DNA from: a virus
Direction: 5' to 3' (one strand)
Length of the DNA stretch: 38,574 nt
Virus record (IMG/VR): IMGVR_UViG_3300009413_000023
Coordinates: 1 to 38,574 of that record
Every line of letters starts with the position of its first letter. Positions within the stretch are counted from its first letter, which is position 1. Both the position numbers and the translations under genes were made by a program. Of this stretch, positions 6,824 to 13,648 are shown piece after piece. Below the pieces are notes generated by a model. That model made no database searches and was not told the DNA's origin. It was given only the letters and a program-made list of their open reading frames with translations.

Positions 6824-7078
6824 TTGAAAACTCAACTTGTGATTACAAACGAGGGAGACCTCGAACATAATGTAAAATACATAACTCAATTGGCATTAGA
6901 ACCGGGAGATACTAAGTCTCTCACGATTAACTTTCCATCAGAGAATATGATGCATATCTTTATGGATAATTTATTCAAAACCTTTATTATAAACCGAGTA
7001 CCAAGAGATAATAATTTAGATATTACCTTAAACATACCCGGAGATCCAAACGATGACGAAAGGATGGACTATGATTGA
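6824..7078 (+). CDS. Hypothetical protein, 84 aa, TTG start
   Basis: TTG at 6824 follows GGAGG at 6812-6816, so a TTG start is well supported and mirrors the TTG of the polymerase. The product is an acidic, beta-rich soluble protein (MKTQLVITNEGDLEHNV...) ending in DDERMDYD. No family recognised. It directly follows the RNA polymerase and overlaps the next small gene. Confidence 0.6.
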   Translation: MKTQLVITNEGDLEHNVKYITQLALEPGDTKSLTINFPSENMMHIFMDNLFKTFIINRVPRDNNLDITLNIPGDPNDDERMDYD

Positions 7079-7193
7079 TGAAGGTGATTATGTAGACATT
7101 GTTGATAAATTAAATGATGATGAATGGAATGAACTTTGGGACGATGAAGACGAGGCTATGTTTGATAACCTAAAGGAAGACTGTGATGGATAG
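7053..7193 (+). CDS. Very acidic small protein, 46 aa (40 aa from 7071)
   Basis: Two starts are possible: ATG 7053, and ATG 7071, which follows an AGGA. The product is extremely acidic (NDDEWNELWDDEDEAMFD). Small acidic phage proteins sometimes mimic DNA or inhibit host factors, but that is analogy only. It overlaps both neighbours. Confidence 0.45.
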   Translation: MTKGWTMIDEGDYVDIVDKLNDDEWNELWDDEDEAMFDNLKEDCDG

Positions 7194-7350
7194 TCTCGAA
7201 GGTGCTATTCTTGCAGATCATATTACCTCATTAGTAATAGAAGAGGTTCTAAAAGCCGAGGGAGAGGATGCTAAAACCCGACTAAATTGGGAACTAGAAC
7301 AACTAAGTATTGATATAGATAAAGCAATAAGGAATTTCTCAGATGACTAG
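7186..7350 (+). CDS. Small helical protein, 54 aa
   Basis: ATG overlaps the previous stop by 8 bases. The product is predicted helical (LADHITSLVIEEVLKAEG, then LNWELEQLSIDIDKAI), mildly acidic, with no known motif. It overlaps the phosphoesterase start by 8 bases, so translation of the two is probably coupled. Confidence 0.5.
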   Translation: MDSLEGAILADHITSLVIEEVLKAEGEDAKTRLNWELEQLSIDIDKAIRNFSDD

Positions 7351-8005
7351 AGTATTAGTAATTGGTGATCTACATTTACCGGCTGAGCGTAAAGATTACC
7401 TAGACTTTTGTCTTTCCCTCAAAAGAAAATACAAAACAGAAGAAACAATATTTATTGGTGACATAATGGATCACCATGCAATTTCATTCCATAACAAACA
7501 TCCTGAAGCTGTCGCAGCTCAACAGGAATATGGATTGGTAATGGAAAGTCTAAAAAATTGGCGCAAAAAATTTAGAGAGGCCAAAGTATGTATTGGAAAT
7601 CACGATGAACGAGTTCACAGAATTGCTTCTGCCTCAGGCATTCCCAGCATGTACTTACAGGACTATAAAACAGTCTATGGTACACCGAATTGGGAGTGGA
7701 ACTATGAATTTGAGGTTGACGGAATATACTATACGCATGGCACTGGTACGCAAGGCTTTCGTCCTGCAATGTCGATTGCAACTTCGAGAGGCCAAAGCAC
7801 TGTATCAGGTCATGTCCACTCTATCGCAGCCATCCATACCATGAATGGCCCGACAGATCGTGTCTTATTTGGTTTTAATGTTCCTTGTGGGGTTGACAGA
7901 CACCACAAAGTAATGTATTATGGACGTAACTTCTTAAAGAAGCCAGTGAACGGAGCTGGCGTAGTAATTAATGGGAAACCCTATATGGAGATAATGGATG
8001 GATAA
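7343..8005 (+). CDS. Calcineurin-like metallophosphoesterase, 220 aa
   Basis: Carries the metallophosphoesterase signature in order: GDLH (D9, H11), GDIMDHH (D40), GNHDE (N86, H87, D88), a further His at 132, and GHVH (H157, H159). These residues bind the two metal ions. The family covers phosphatases, nucleases and cyclic-nucleotide esterases, so the substrate cannot be named; phage members are often placed near replication genes, as here. The length suits a single catalytic domain with no signal peptide, so it is cytoplasmic. It overlaps both neighbours by 8 bases. Confidence 0.88.
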   Translation: MTRVLVIGDLHLPAERKDYLDFCLSLKRKYKTEETIFIGDIMDHHAISFHNKHPEAVAAQQEYGLVMESLKNWRKKFREAKVCIGNHDERVHRIASASGIPSMYLQDYKTVYGTPNWEWNYEFEVDGIYYTHGTGTQGFRPAMSIATSRGQSTVSGHVHSIAAIHTMNGPTDRVLFGFNVPCGVDRHHKVMYYGRNFLKKPVNGAGVVINGKPYMEIMDG

Positions 8006-8183
8006 TGACTTAAAGATTGCAGATGCAGTCGAAGAAGAATCTGATGAGATGTTCATCAAGGTATCAGACCTTGAGAACTTTATGCAGCAGATTAGTTTTA
8101 CCTTGATGTCAATTGTTAATGGCATCGATCAAACGATGAAAGAACTCAAAAGGAGTACACCTAGTGATGACAACAAAGATTGA
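7998..8183 (+). CDS. Small acidic protein, 61 aa
   Basis: ATG overlaps the end of the phosphoesterase gene. The product is acidic and helical (DAVEEESDEMFIKVSDLENF, then a coiled-coil-like LMSIVNGIDQTMKELKR). No family recognised. It overlaps the start of the ssDNA-binding protein and carries that gene's AAGGAG. Confidence 0.5.
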   Translation: MDNDLKIADAVEEESDEMFIKVSDLENFMQQISFTLMSIVNGIDQTMKELKRSTPSDDNKD

Positions 8184-8673
8184 GGCATTTACCACCGAAA
8201 CCGTTGAGGTTCAGTGGGGCCACCTACATCAGCCCGATGAAAAGTTCGGTGCTGATTCAGCAAATCATAATATCAGTATCCTTGTAGACAAGGTTTTGCA
8301 AAAGAAGCTTGACCAACTCCTCAAGGAATCTGGTGCTACTAAGATCAACGGTATGCGTACCGACGATGATGGTCGAGTAATCCTTAAGGCCAAGTCAAAG
8401 ACTCTGGTCAAGAAAGGTGAGAAAACCTTCCCCTGTCGGGATGCCTCGGCTGCAAAGACCGATGTCCTTCCCTTCGGAGGTGACACTGTTCGTCTGCGTC
8501 TGGCCCCTGCGGTCTTGGCTCGTGACGGTAGCATGTCCTTGTATCTTAATGGTTGTCAAATCATTGAGAAGAACAGCGACGATTTCGATACCACTGGTGG
8601 CTTTGAAGCTACCGCTGGCTATACAAATCCAATCGACACGGATCCAACCAACGTGGATGATCTACCCATCTGA
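8167..8673 (+). CDS. ssDNA-binding protein, T7 gp2.5-like, 168 aa
   Basis: Probable single-stranded DNA-binding protein for replication and recombination. The body is a beta-rich OB-fold-like domain with the pattern of phage SSB/DUF2815 proteins (VQWGHLHQPDEKFG near the N-terminus, LRLAPAVL and SLYLNGCQII later). The C-terminus is an acidic tail ending DDLPI, comparable to the acidic tail of gp2.5 and bacterial SSB that contacts replication partners. AAGGAG lies upstream; GTG 8164 is an alternative start just before ATG 8167. Codon use here is more GC-rich than in the neighbours, consistent with high expression. Its stop overlaps the RusA gene start. Confidence 0.8.
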   Translation: MTTKIEAFTTETVEVQWGHLHQPDEKFGADSANHNISILVDKVLQKKLDQLLKESGATKINGMRTDDDGRVILKAKSKTLVKKGEKTFPCRDASAAKTDVLPFGGDTVRLRLAPAVLARDGSMSLYLNGCQIIEKNSDDFDTTGGFEATAGYTNPIDTDPTNVDDLPI

Positions 8674-9062
8674 TGGAATGGGTTTTCCCAATCAGTCCCG
8701 TCGCAGCAAGTAGGCCTCGTGTCTCACGACACGGGGCTTACTATGCTGGCCCTTACAAGAAGTTCAGGGAGGAATGTTGGGACCTAGTGCCAATGGTACT
8801 GGGTCCCGACTTCCAACCCTTTGATCGTGGATTGTACGTTGATCTTGAACTATATGTTCGTAGACCAAAGACTACTAAACTTCATACACCAAAACCTGAT
8901 ATTGATAATTATCAAAAAGCTGTGTTTGATGTACTAAATGATAGACTATGGACTGACGATAGTTTAATCGAAGCAGTCTATGCTACTAAGCAATGGGCCT
9001 GTGAAGGCGAAGAAGGATACTTTGTAGTAGGAGTAAACTATGCAGGCGAGTATGACCTCTAA
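8673..9062 (+). CDS. RusA-like Holliday-junction endonuclease, 129 aa
   Basis: Fits RusA: N-terminal SRPRVSRHGAYY region, then KPDIDNYQKAVFDVLN followed by an acidic WTDDSLI. In RusA three Asp residues in these blocks bind the catalytic metal, and a Lys in DNxxK takes part. The enzyme resolves branched DNA; in T7 this job is done by the unrelated endonuclease I (gp3), so this would be a replacement. The gene follows the ssDNA-binding protein (single-base overlap at 8673) and overlaps the citrate-synthase-like gene. Confidence 0.87.
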   Translation: MEWVFPISPVAASRPRVSRHGAYYAGPYKKFREECWDLVPMVLGPDFQPFDRGLYVDLELYVRRPKTTKLHTPKPDIDNYQKAVFDVLNDRLWTDDSLIEAVYATKQWACEGEEGYFVVGVNYAGEYDL

Positions 9063-9590
9063 CTTAATCCATCCCCCCTTACACAAAGAACTATTAAAGG
9101 TTCACGATCAATTAGCCCGCCGTAATAATCTAAGTACAGATCTTATTATGGCTTCGGCTTTGGTAGAAAAAGACTTTGGCTCTGCTTGCATTGCAGCCAT
9201 CGCTACTTTGGGTGGACTGCATGCTCCTCTAGAACAAACCATGCATCTATTATTGATTGAGGATTCGGTACAGATAGCTGATAATATTATATCATCTGGT
9301 TTAAGAGTACCCGGCTGGGGTTCTAGTTTTGCTAAAGACCACAGTGATCCTTTGTTTGACATCTTAGACAGTAAAATATCTAGAATAGATAACGAATTAT
9401 ATTATAAGATTGTATCTATTACCGCCTTACTTTTAAACAAAACAAAGAAACCATTGTTCCCTAATGCTGCTTGTTATACAGCAGCCTGTTGTATTATAAA
9501 TGATATTGATCCACGAGTTGCTTTAAAAACTTTGATCCAAGGAAGGATTGAGGCTTGGTCGGAAATATACTTACAGAACTATAGGTCCCG

Positions 9591-9600
<10 letters not shown>
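9040..9600 (+). CDS. Citrate-synthase-like protein, shortened and catalytically altered, 186 aa
   Basis: The sequence aligns by eye with the C-terminal half of citrate synthase. ACIAAIATLGGLHAP matches the block around E. coli GltA H264 (here H61 kept). VPGWGSSF..SDP matches MGFGHRVY..YDP around H305 (here S95). LFPNAACYTA matches LYPNVDFYSG around D362 (here A144). So two of the three catalytic residues are missing, and the protein is less than half the usual length (about 430 aa). Citrate synthesis is therefore unlikely; a regulatory, dominant-negative or repurposed role is inference. TAGGAG at 9028-9033 supports ATG 9040. The gene overlaps the RusA gene and its last 10 bases overlap tRNA-Arg. 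Confidence 0.72.
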
Positions 9601-9663
<63 letters not shown>

Positions 9664-9666
9664 TTA

Positions 9667-9740
9667 GGCTCCGTAGCCCAATCGGCAGAGGCAGTGGACT
9701 TAAAATCCATCAAGTGTGGGTTCGAGTCCCACCGGAGCTA
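9667..9740 (+). tRNA. tRNA-Leu (anticodon UAA), short variable arm
   Basis: Acceptor ggctccg/cggagct, 3-bp D-stem gcc/ggc, anticodon stem gtgga/tccat with loop cttaaaa (anticodon taa, reading UUA), T-arm gtggg/cccac. Bacterial Leu tRNAs normally have a long variable arm; here it is about 5 bases, giving only 74 nt. UUA is common in the phage genes. CCA is not encoded. Confidence 0.93.
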
Positions 9741-9741
9741 T

Positions 9742-9814
9742 GGGCTGGTAGCTCAGTGGTTAGAGCACACGACTCATAATCGTCTGGTCGTTGGTTCGAA
9801 TCCAACCCAGCCTA
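9742..9814 (+). tRNA. tRNA with anticodon CAU (Met or lysidine-modified Ile)
   Basis: Acceptor gggctgg/ccagcct (9742-9748 / 9807-9813), D-arm gctc/gagc, anticodon loop ctcataa with CAT at 9775-9777, T-arm gttgg/ccaac. The first anticodon-stem pair is a C-C mismatch. The acceptor starts G-U, unlike bacterial initiator tRNA. Whether it is elongator Met or Ile2 cannot be decided from sequence alone. Confidence 0.93.
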
Positions 9815-9837
9815 TTAAAATTAACTAAGGAAAACAA

Positions 9838-10005
9838 ATGAACTCGAAGACTAAAAAAGAAGACTATACTCATAAAGAGTTGGTCAAGATAATTGAGAAC
9901 TTTGCTTATGCCTGTAACTGGGATACAGCTGATTACGATATGGCTGAGCATCTAGGTGAGAAGTATTTCCCAATCTTTGTTGGAGATGATGATGAAAGTA
10001 TTTAG
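9838..10005 (+). CDS. Hypothetical protein, 55 aa
   Basis: ATG after AAGG just downstream of the tRNA cluster. The product is a small acidic helical protein (MNSKTKKEDYTHKELVKII at the start). Its last codons overlap the next gene. No family recognised. Confidence 0.5.
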   Translation: MNSKTKKEDYTHKELVKIIENFAYACNWDTADYDMAEHLGEKYFPIFVGDDDESI

Positions 10006-10231
10006 AATTGAAGTTGATGTGACCAGTACCGCTTGGGAATCTGCTGAAGCTTTTGTCGAGGCAGAGAATTTAAAAGAGGCTATTAAGCTATTCAAAGATA
10101 ACCCTTATGATTATGACTGGGATAACTGGAATACACACGATAGCGAGATGCAACACTGGGAAGTCGATGAAGAACAGTGTAATGAAGATGAGTACAAGAC
10201 AGCACGACTGGAGAAAACAGATGTTGAATGA
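9992..10231 (+). CDS. Hypothetical protein, 79 aa
   Basis: Three ATGs in a row (9986, 9989, 9992) follow a GGAG; I use the last, giving MKVFRIEVDV, but the first is equally possible. The product is acidic: an N-terminal beta strand, a helix (AEAFVEAENLKEAIKLFKD), then an Asp/Trp-rich stretch. This strand-then-helix order is seen in small phage proteins of unknown role. Confidence 0.6.
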   Translation: MKVFRIEVDVTSTAWESAEAFVEAENLKEAIKLFKDNPYDYDWDNWNTHDSEMQHWEVDEEQCNEDEYKTARLEKTDVE

Positions 10232-10490
10232 ATTCGAAGATATTATACGAGATAAGATTATAAATACAAAGGCTTGGTATGTTCTGAAGTATGATCTTGT
10301 TGCAGAGGAACGCCATCTCGAAGAGGCCCTCGAAGCAGTGATCGATCAAGTGGTTGATAATGTATACTGTGATCTCGATACTATGATTGAGGATTACATG
10401 AATAAAATTGGTGGTATACAAGCCGCTGAACTAATGCGTGAGTATGTGATTGAAAGTAAGGAATCAGAAGAGGAGGATGATGATGGGTAG
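10221..10490 (+). CDS. Hypothetical helical protein, 89 aa
   Basis: The frame opens at 10107, but GGAG lies just before ATG 10221, which overlaps the previous stop, so this start is preferred. The product is an all-helical acidic protein (MLNEFEDIIRDKI..., then LEEALEAVIDQVVDNVYCDL) ending ESEEEDDDG. The run of GAG/GAT codons at the end also forms the ribosome site of the next gene. Function unknown. Confidence 0.6.
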   Translation: MLNEFEDIIRDKIINTKAWYVLKYDLVAEERHLEEALEAVIDQVVDNVYCDLDTMIEDYMNKIGGIQAAELMREYVIESKESEEEDDDG

Positions 10491-10755
10491 AGTTAAATCA
10501 TTAATGTTACTTGAAGGTGGAGATGATATTGTATGGAAAAGGGGTGGACAAACCTACGAAGGTACTGTAGAATACCTTCAGACCGACTCTCATTCCGGAA
10601 CAGGAGAATCTTATGTTGTCTCTAGGATGGACGGAGAAGTTCTAAAAGAGTACACCGTATACCCATCAGAGATAAGGTTTGATAAGTTGATTCAATTTCG
10701 CAGAAGCATGGACAGATTAGAAACCCTAATGTCTTCGGAGGATTTAAATGATTAA
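10483..10755 (+). CDS. Hypothetical protein, 90 aa
   Basis: AGGAGG at 10471-10476 is followed by three ATGs; the one at 10483 has the best spacing. The product (MGRVKSLMLLEGGDDIVWKR...) has a beta-rich middle with a TYEGTVEYLQTD segment, like a small barrel, and a helical end. Not recognised. It ends just after the start of the lipoprotein gene. Confidence 0.6.
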   Translation: MGRVKSLMLLEGGDDIVWKRGGQTYEGTVEYLQTDSHSGTGESYVVSRMDGEVLKEYTVYPSEIRFDKLIQFRRSMDRLETLMSSEDLND

Positions 10756-11131
10756 AAGATTTATGTTAGTTATGATGTCTTTGTTAGCTGGTTGTAGTAC
10801 CACAAGTTGGTTTAAGACTGCCGTGCCAACAGACATGCCCGCTGCCATCAATAGTTCGTCAGGCTGTAGCCCCATGCTCGGCTGGCTTGGTGGCATATGT
10901 ATTCTAGGTGGTATGGTTCTCCTAGTAATTACAAGAGGTTCCATGGGCTGGAGACCAGTCATTGGTGGCCTAATCTTTATTGGAATTAACTATGCATTAT
11001 ATATGTATGGTAATTGGTTCTTTCTACCCGTCGCTATTGCAACTGGTGCGATCAGTTTAGCATGGAGTGGTAAGATTGTTTGGAAGATCGTTAACGATAA
11101 TGATCTCAAGCTTAAGGAGCTTAAGTTATGA
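10748..11131 (+). CDS. Membrane lipoprotein, 127 aa
   Basis: N-terminal signal with a lipobox: MIKRFMLVMMSLLAGC, acylation expected at C16. After a short Ser/Thr-rich linker there are hydrophobic stretches (GWLGGICILGGMVLLVI, VIGGLIFIGINYALYMYG and FLPVAIATGAISLAW) predicting about three membrane passes, then a charged end. CGGAGG lies upstream. Phage lipoproteins can protect against superinfection or serve in lysis; neither can be shown here. It is coupled (ATGA) to the small membrane peptide at 11128. Confidence 0.7.
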   Translation: MIKRFMLVMMSLLAGCSTTSWFKTAVPTDMPAAINSSSGCSPMLGWLGGICILGGMVLLVITRGSMGWRPVIGGLIFIGINYALYMYGNWFFLPVAIATGAISLAWSGKIVWKIVNDNDLKLKELKL

Positions 11132-11244
11132 TGAGTTCAATTCTTGGTACTGTTTTCTTTAGCATCGTCATCTTTGTGGCTGGTGCATTTATTGGTCGCC
11201 CTCTCTTTGGTTGGGTAACCAAGTGGCTTCCTTGGAATAAGTGA
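11128..11244 (+). CDS. Small membrane peptide, 38 aa
   Basis: ATGA overlap with the lipoprotein stop. One hydrophobic segment (ILGTVFFSIVIFVAGAFIG) followed by a basic, Trp-rich tail (WVTKWLPWNK). Size and layout resemble small holin-like or accessory membrane peptides, but this is inference from topology alone. Confidence 0.5.
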   Translation: MMSSILGTVFFSIVIFVAGAFIGRPLFGWVTKWLPWNK

Positions 11245-11252
11245 GGATGTAA

Positions 11253-12995
11253 ATGTCAAAGGTAATATCCAGAAGCAGGTGTCCCAAATGTGCCTTAGCT
11301 GGCAACGACACCGCTGGTGATAATCTTGCTATCTATGAAGATGGCGGTAAGTATTGTTTTGCTTGTAATTATGTACAAAAAGGATCTAATAATTTGAGTA
11401 ATAAAACAGAAGAAGAAGCCTATGTTCCTCCTCCGAAGACAAAGAGTCCTAATGGTCTTAGGTTTCTTAAAGGAAACATTACAGCTATTCCAGAACGAAG
11501 AATCAATGAGGACACCTGTCGTAAGTATGGCTATGAAACCTTAGTCAGTAATGGCAAGCGTGTAGAGATTGCTTCGTTCTCTAGGGATGGAACAGTAGTA
11601 GGACAGAAACTACGGGGTCCTAACAAGACCTTCCAATGGAGAGGACAAACTATCAACACTCCTTTATGGGGTCAAGAATTATTCAAGGCCAAGGGTGGTC
11701 GTATGATCACAATTACTGAAGGTGAGATAGACTGCTTGTCTGTGTCCCAACTTCTGAATAACAGATGGCCTGTAGTTTCTTTACCTAATGGTGCCGCCGG
11801 TGCTGCCAGAGCAATCAAGGATAACCTTGAGTTTGTTTCTTCCTATGATGAGATCATCCTGATGTTTGATCAAGATCAATCTGGTCGTGATGCAGTTCAA
11901 GCAGTAGCCCAGCTATTACCTCCCGGTAAATGTAAAATAGCCAAGCTACCTTACAAGGATGCTAACGAATGCCTCGTGAAGGGTCAGGGGAAAGCTGTAG
12001 TAGCTGCTATCTGGGAAGCCCAGCATTACAGTCCAGATGAGATTGTTCATGTATCTCAGATCATTGCTGATCCAAACATGGAACACACTAGAGTATACCC
12101 CTTTCCGTTCGACAATTTGTCTGAGTTCTTACTTGGTCAGCGGAGTGGTGAAATTACTCTTTGGGCTAGCGGTACTGGGAGTGGGAAGTCTACTATCCTT
12201 CGTGAGCTCATGCATCACCACCTGATAGAGGGTCGTAGTGTAGGTGCGATCATGCTTGAAGAGTCTCCTCAAGAGACTGTTGATGATATGGTCTCTTTGA
12301 TCTTGAGTAAACCTGTTAGAGCCATTCGAGCCAAGAAGCTTATGAATGAACTTAGAGAGAAGCTTGGTAAACCTAGTATTGAAGTTGATATAATTAATGA
12401 TCTAACTGATGAGGAATATGCTGAAGCAAGGAGAATGCTTGAGACCACCAGTCTCTATGTGTACGATCATCTTGGTCATTCTGCTTTGGATAATCTTTGT
12501 GCAAGAATGGAATTCATGGCAGTATCCTTAGGAGTTGATGTCATCGTTCTTGATCACATCACTGCTGCTGCTGCTGGTTTATTGAATACTTCCTCGGACT
12601 ATGATAATTCTAATTCCGAGAGACTGTTGATTGATAATATCATGAAGGAACTAAGAGCACTGGTCAGTAGAACAGGTGTTAGAATTGATGTGGTATCCCA
12701 ACTCAAGAAGACAATTAAGTCTTACGAAGAAGGGGATCGTGTTACACTACAAGACCTTAGGGGCTCTGGTTCTTTAGCCTCTGTACCTAATGTTGTTGTT
12801 GCTCTTGAACGAGACAGGCAGAATCCAGATCCTGTGATTGCTAACACTACGACAGTTAGAGTTCTAAAGAACAGACTAACAGGTAGGGCTGGTGTTGCTA
12901 CATGTTTATTCTATGATCGTTGTAGTGGTAGACTTAAGGAACTTGACTTTGCAATTGCTGACGATGGTAGAGTTATTACTGATCCAGAAACATGA
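11253..12995 (+). CDS. Primase-helicase, T7 gp4-like, 580 aa
   Basis: Bifunctional replication enzyme: it makes RNA primers and unwinds DNA ahead of the polymerase. Seen in order: a Cys4 zinc ribbon (C10, C13, C35, C38), a TOPRIM primase core with its Glu (E156 in TEGEID) and metal Asps (D206, D208 in FDQDQSG), then a RecA-type helicase with Walker A GTGSGKST (K312), Walker B VIVLDH, the sensor VVSQL, and a C-terminal ALERDR with an arginine-finger candidate. The length equals T7 gp4 (566 aa). The GAGG just before ATG supports the start. It overlaps the sulfotransferase by 4 bases (ATGA). Confidence 0.95.
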   Translation: MSKVISRSRCPKCALAGNDTAGDNLAIYEDGGKYCFACNYVQKGSNNLSNKTEEEAYVPPPKTKSPNGLRFLKGNITAIPERRINEDTCRKYGYETLVSNGKRVEIASFSRDGTVVGQKLRGPNKTFQWRGQTINTPLWGQELFKAKGGRMITITEGEIDCLSVSQLLNNRWPVVSLPNGAAGAARAIKDNLEFVSSYDEIILMFDQDQSGRDAVQAVAQLLPPGKCKIAKLPYKDANECLVKGQGKAVVAAIWEAQHYSPDEIVHVSQIIADPNMEHTRVYPFPFDNLSEFLLGQRSGEITLWASGTGSGKSTILRELMHHHLIEGRSVGAIMLEESPQETVDDMVSLILSKPVRAIRAKKLMNELREKLGKPSIEVDIINDLTDEEYAEARRMLETTSLYVYDHLGHSALDNLCARMEFMAVSLGVDVIVLDHITAAAAGLLNTSSDYDNSNSERLLIDNIMKELRALVSRTGVRIDVVSQLKKTIKSYEEGDRVTLQDLRGSGSLASVPNVVVALERDRQNPDPVIANTTTVRVLKNRLTGRAGVATCLFYDRCSGRLKELDFAIADDGRVITDPET

Positions 12996-13645
12996 TTGTA
13001 GTATCAGGTATGCCCCGAAGTGGGTCAAGTCTAATGATGCAAACCCTAAAGCATCTTGGAGTTCCCCTTATTGGTGAAGACAGTTATAACTTTGAGGGTA
13101 ATAGTTATCTCCACAGTCAAGATATTTCTGATGAAGATCAAGAAAGGATAACAAAACACAATCCTTGGGGTTATTATGATATTCCTTTTGAAGAACACCG
13201 TAACTATACACATAATCCCCATAACGGGGAGGCTATAAAAATTCTAGGCCCTGTGTTGATTTCCTTTATACCTAATGAAAACATAGAACGTGTGTTATTA
13301 TGTGAGCGTAGAGATAAGGATGCCCAAGCAACAAGCTATGAAAATCTAGCAAAACTAGATGTAGAAGTTATGGATAAAGAGATCAGTGATGGACGCATGG
13401 ATCCTTCGAGTGTGCGAGCAAGGTCTATAGAAATATACAGAACTATGAACTTCAAAGATTATAGGAGGTTAGTTAATTTTGGTCAACTATCTATCCAACG
13501 GTGGTGGCGAGACCGCAATATTAAGTTCATGACTTGTTTTTATGAGGACATGCTCGAAACTTCCGAGTTGAGTATCAGAGAAATACAAAATTTCTTAGGT
13601 CTACAAGGACCAAGAGATAAAGCGATAGAAAATATAAGGAAATAA
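12992..13645 (+). CDS. Sulfotransferase-family protein, 217 aa
   Basis: N-terminal P-loop GMPRSGSS (residues 6-13) is the 5'-phosphosulfate-binding loop of sulfotransferases (G-x-x-R-S-G-(T/S)-S). ERRDKDAQATSY (105-116) fits the 3'-phosphate-binding motif, with Arg and the later Ser. In known enzymes this domain moves sulfate from PAPS to an alcohol or amine. The acceptor here is unknown: a virion protein, a sugar or a host surface molecule are all possible. It lies between primase-helicase and DNA polymerase, overlapping the former by 4 bases, so it is expressed with replication genes. I see no PAPS-making genes in the window. Confidence 0.75.
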   Translation: MIVVSGMPRSGSSLMMQTLKHLGVPLIGEDSYNFEGNSYLHSQDISDEDQERITKHNPWGYYDIPFEEHRNYTHNPHNGEAIKILGPVLISFIPNENIERVLLCERRDKDAQATSYENLAKLDVEVMDKEISDGRMDPSSVRARSIEIYRTMNFKDYRRLVNFGQLSIQRWWRDRNIKFMTCFYEDMLETSELSIREIQNFLGLQGPRDKAIENIRK

Positions 13646-13648
13646 AAG

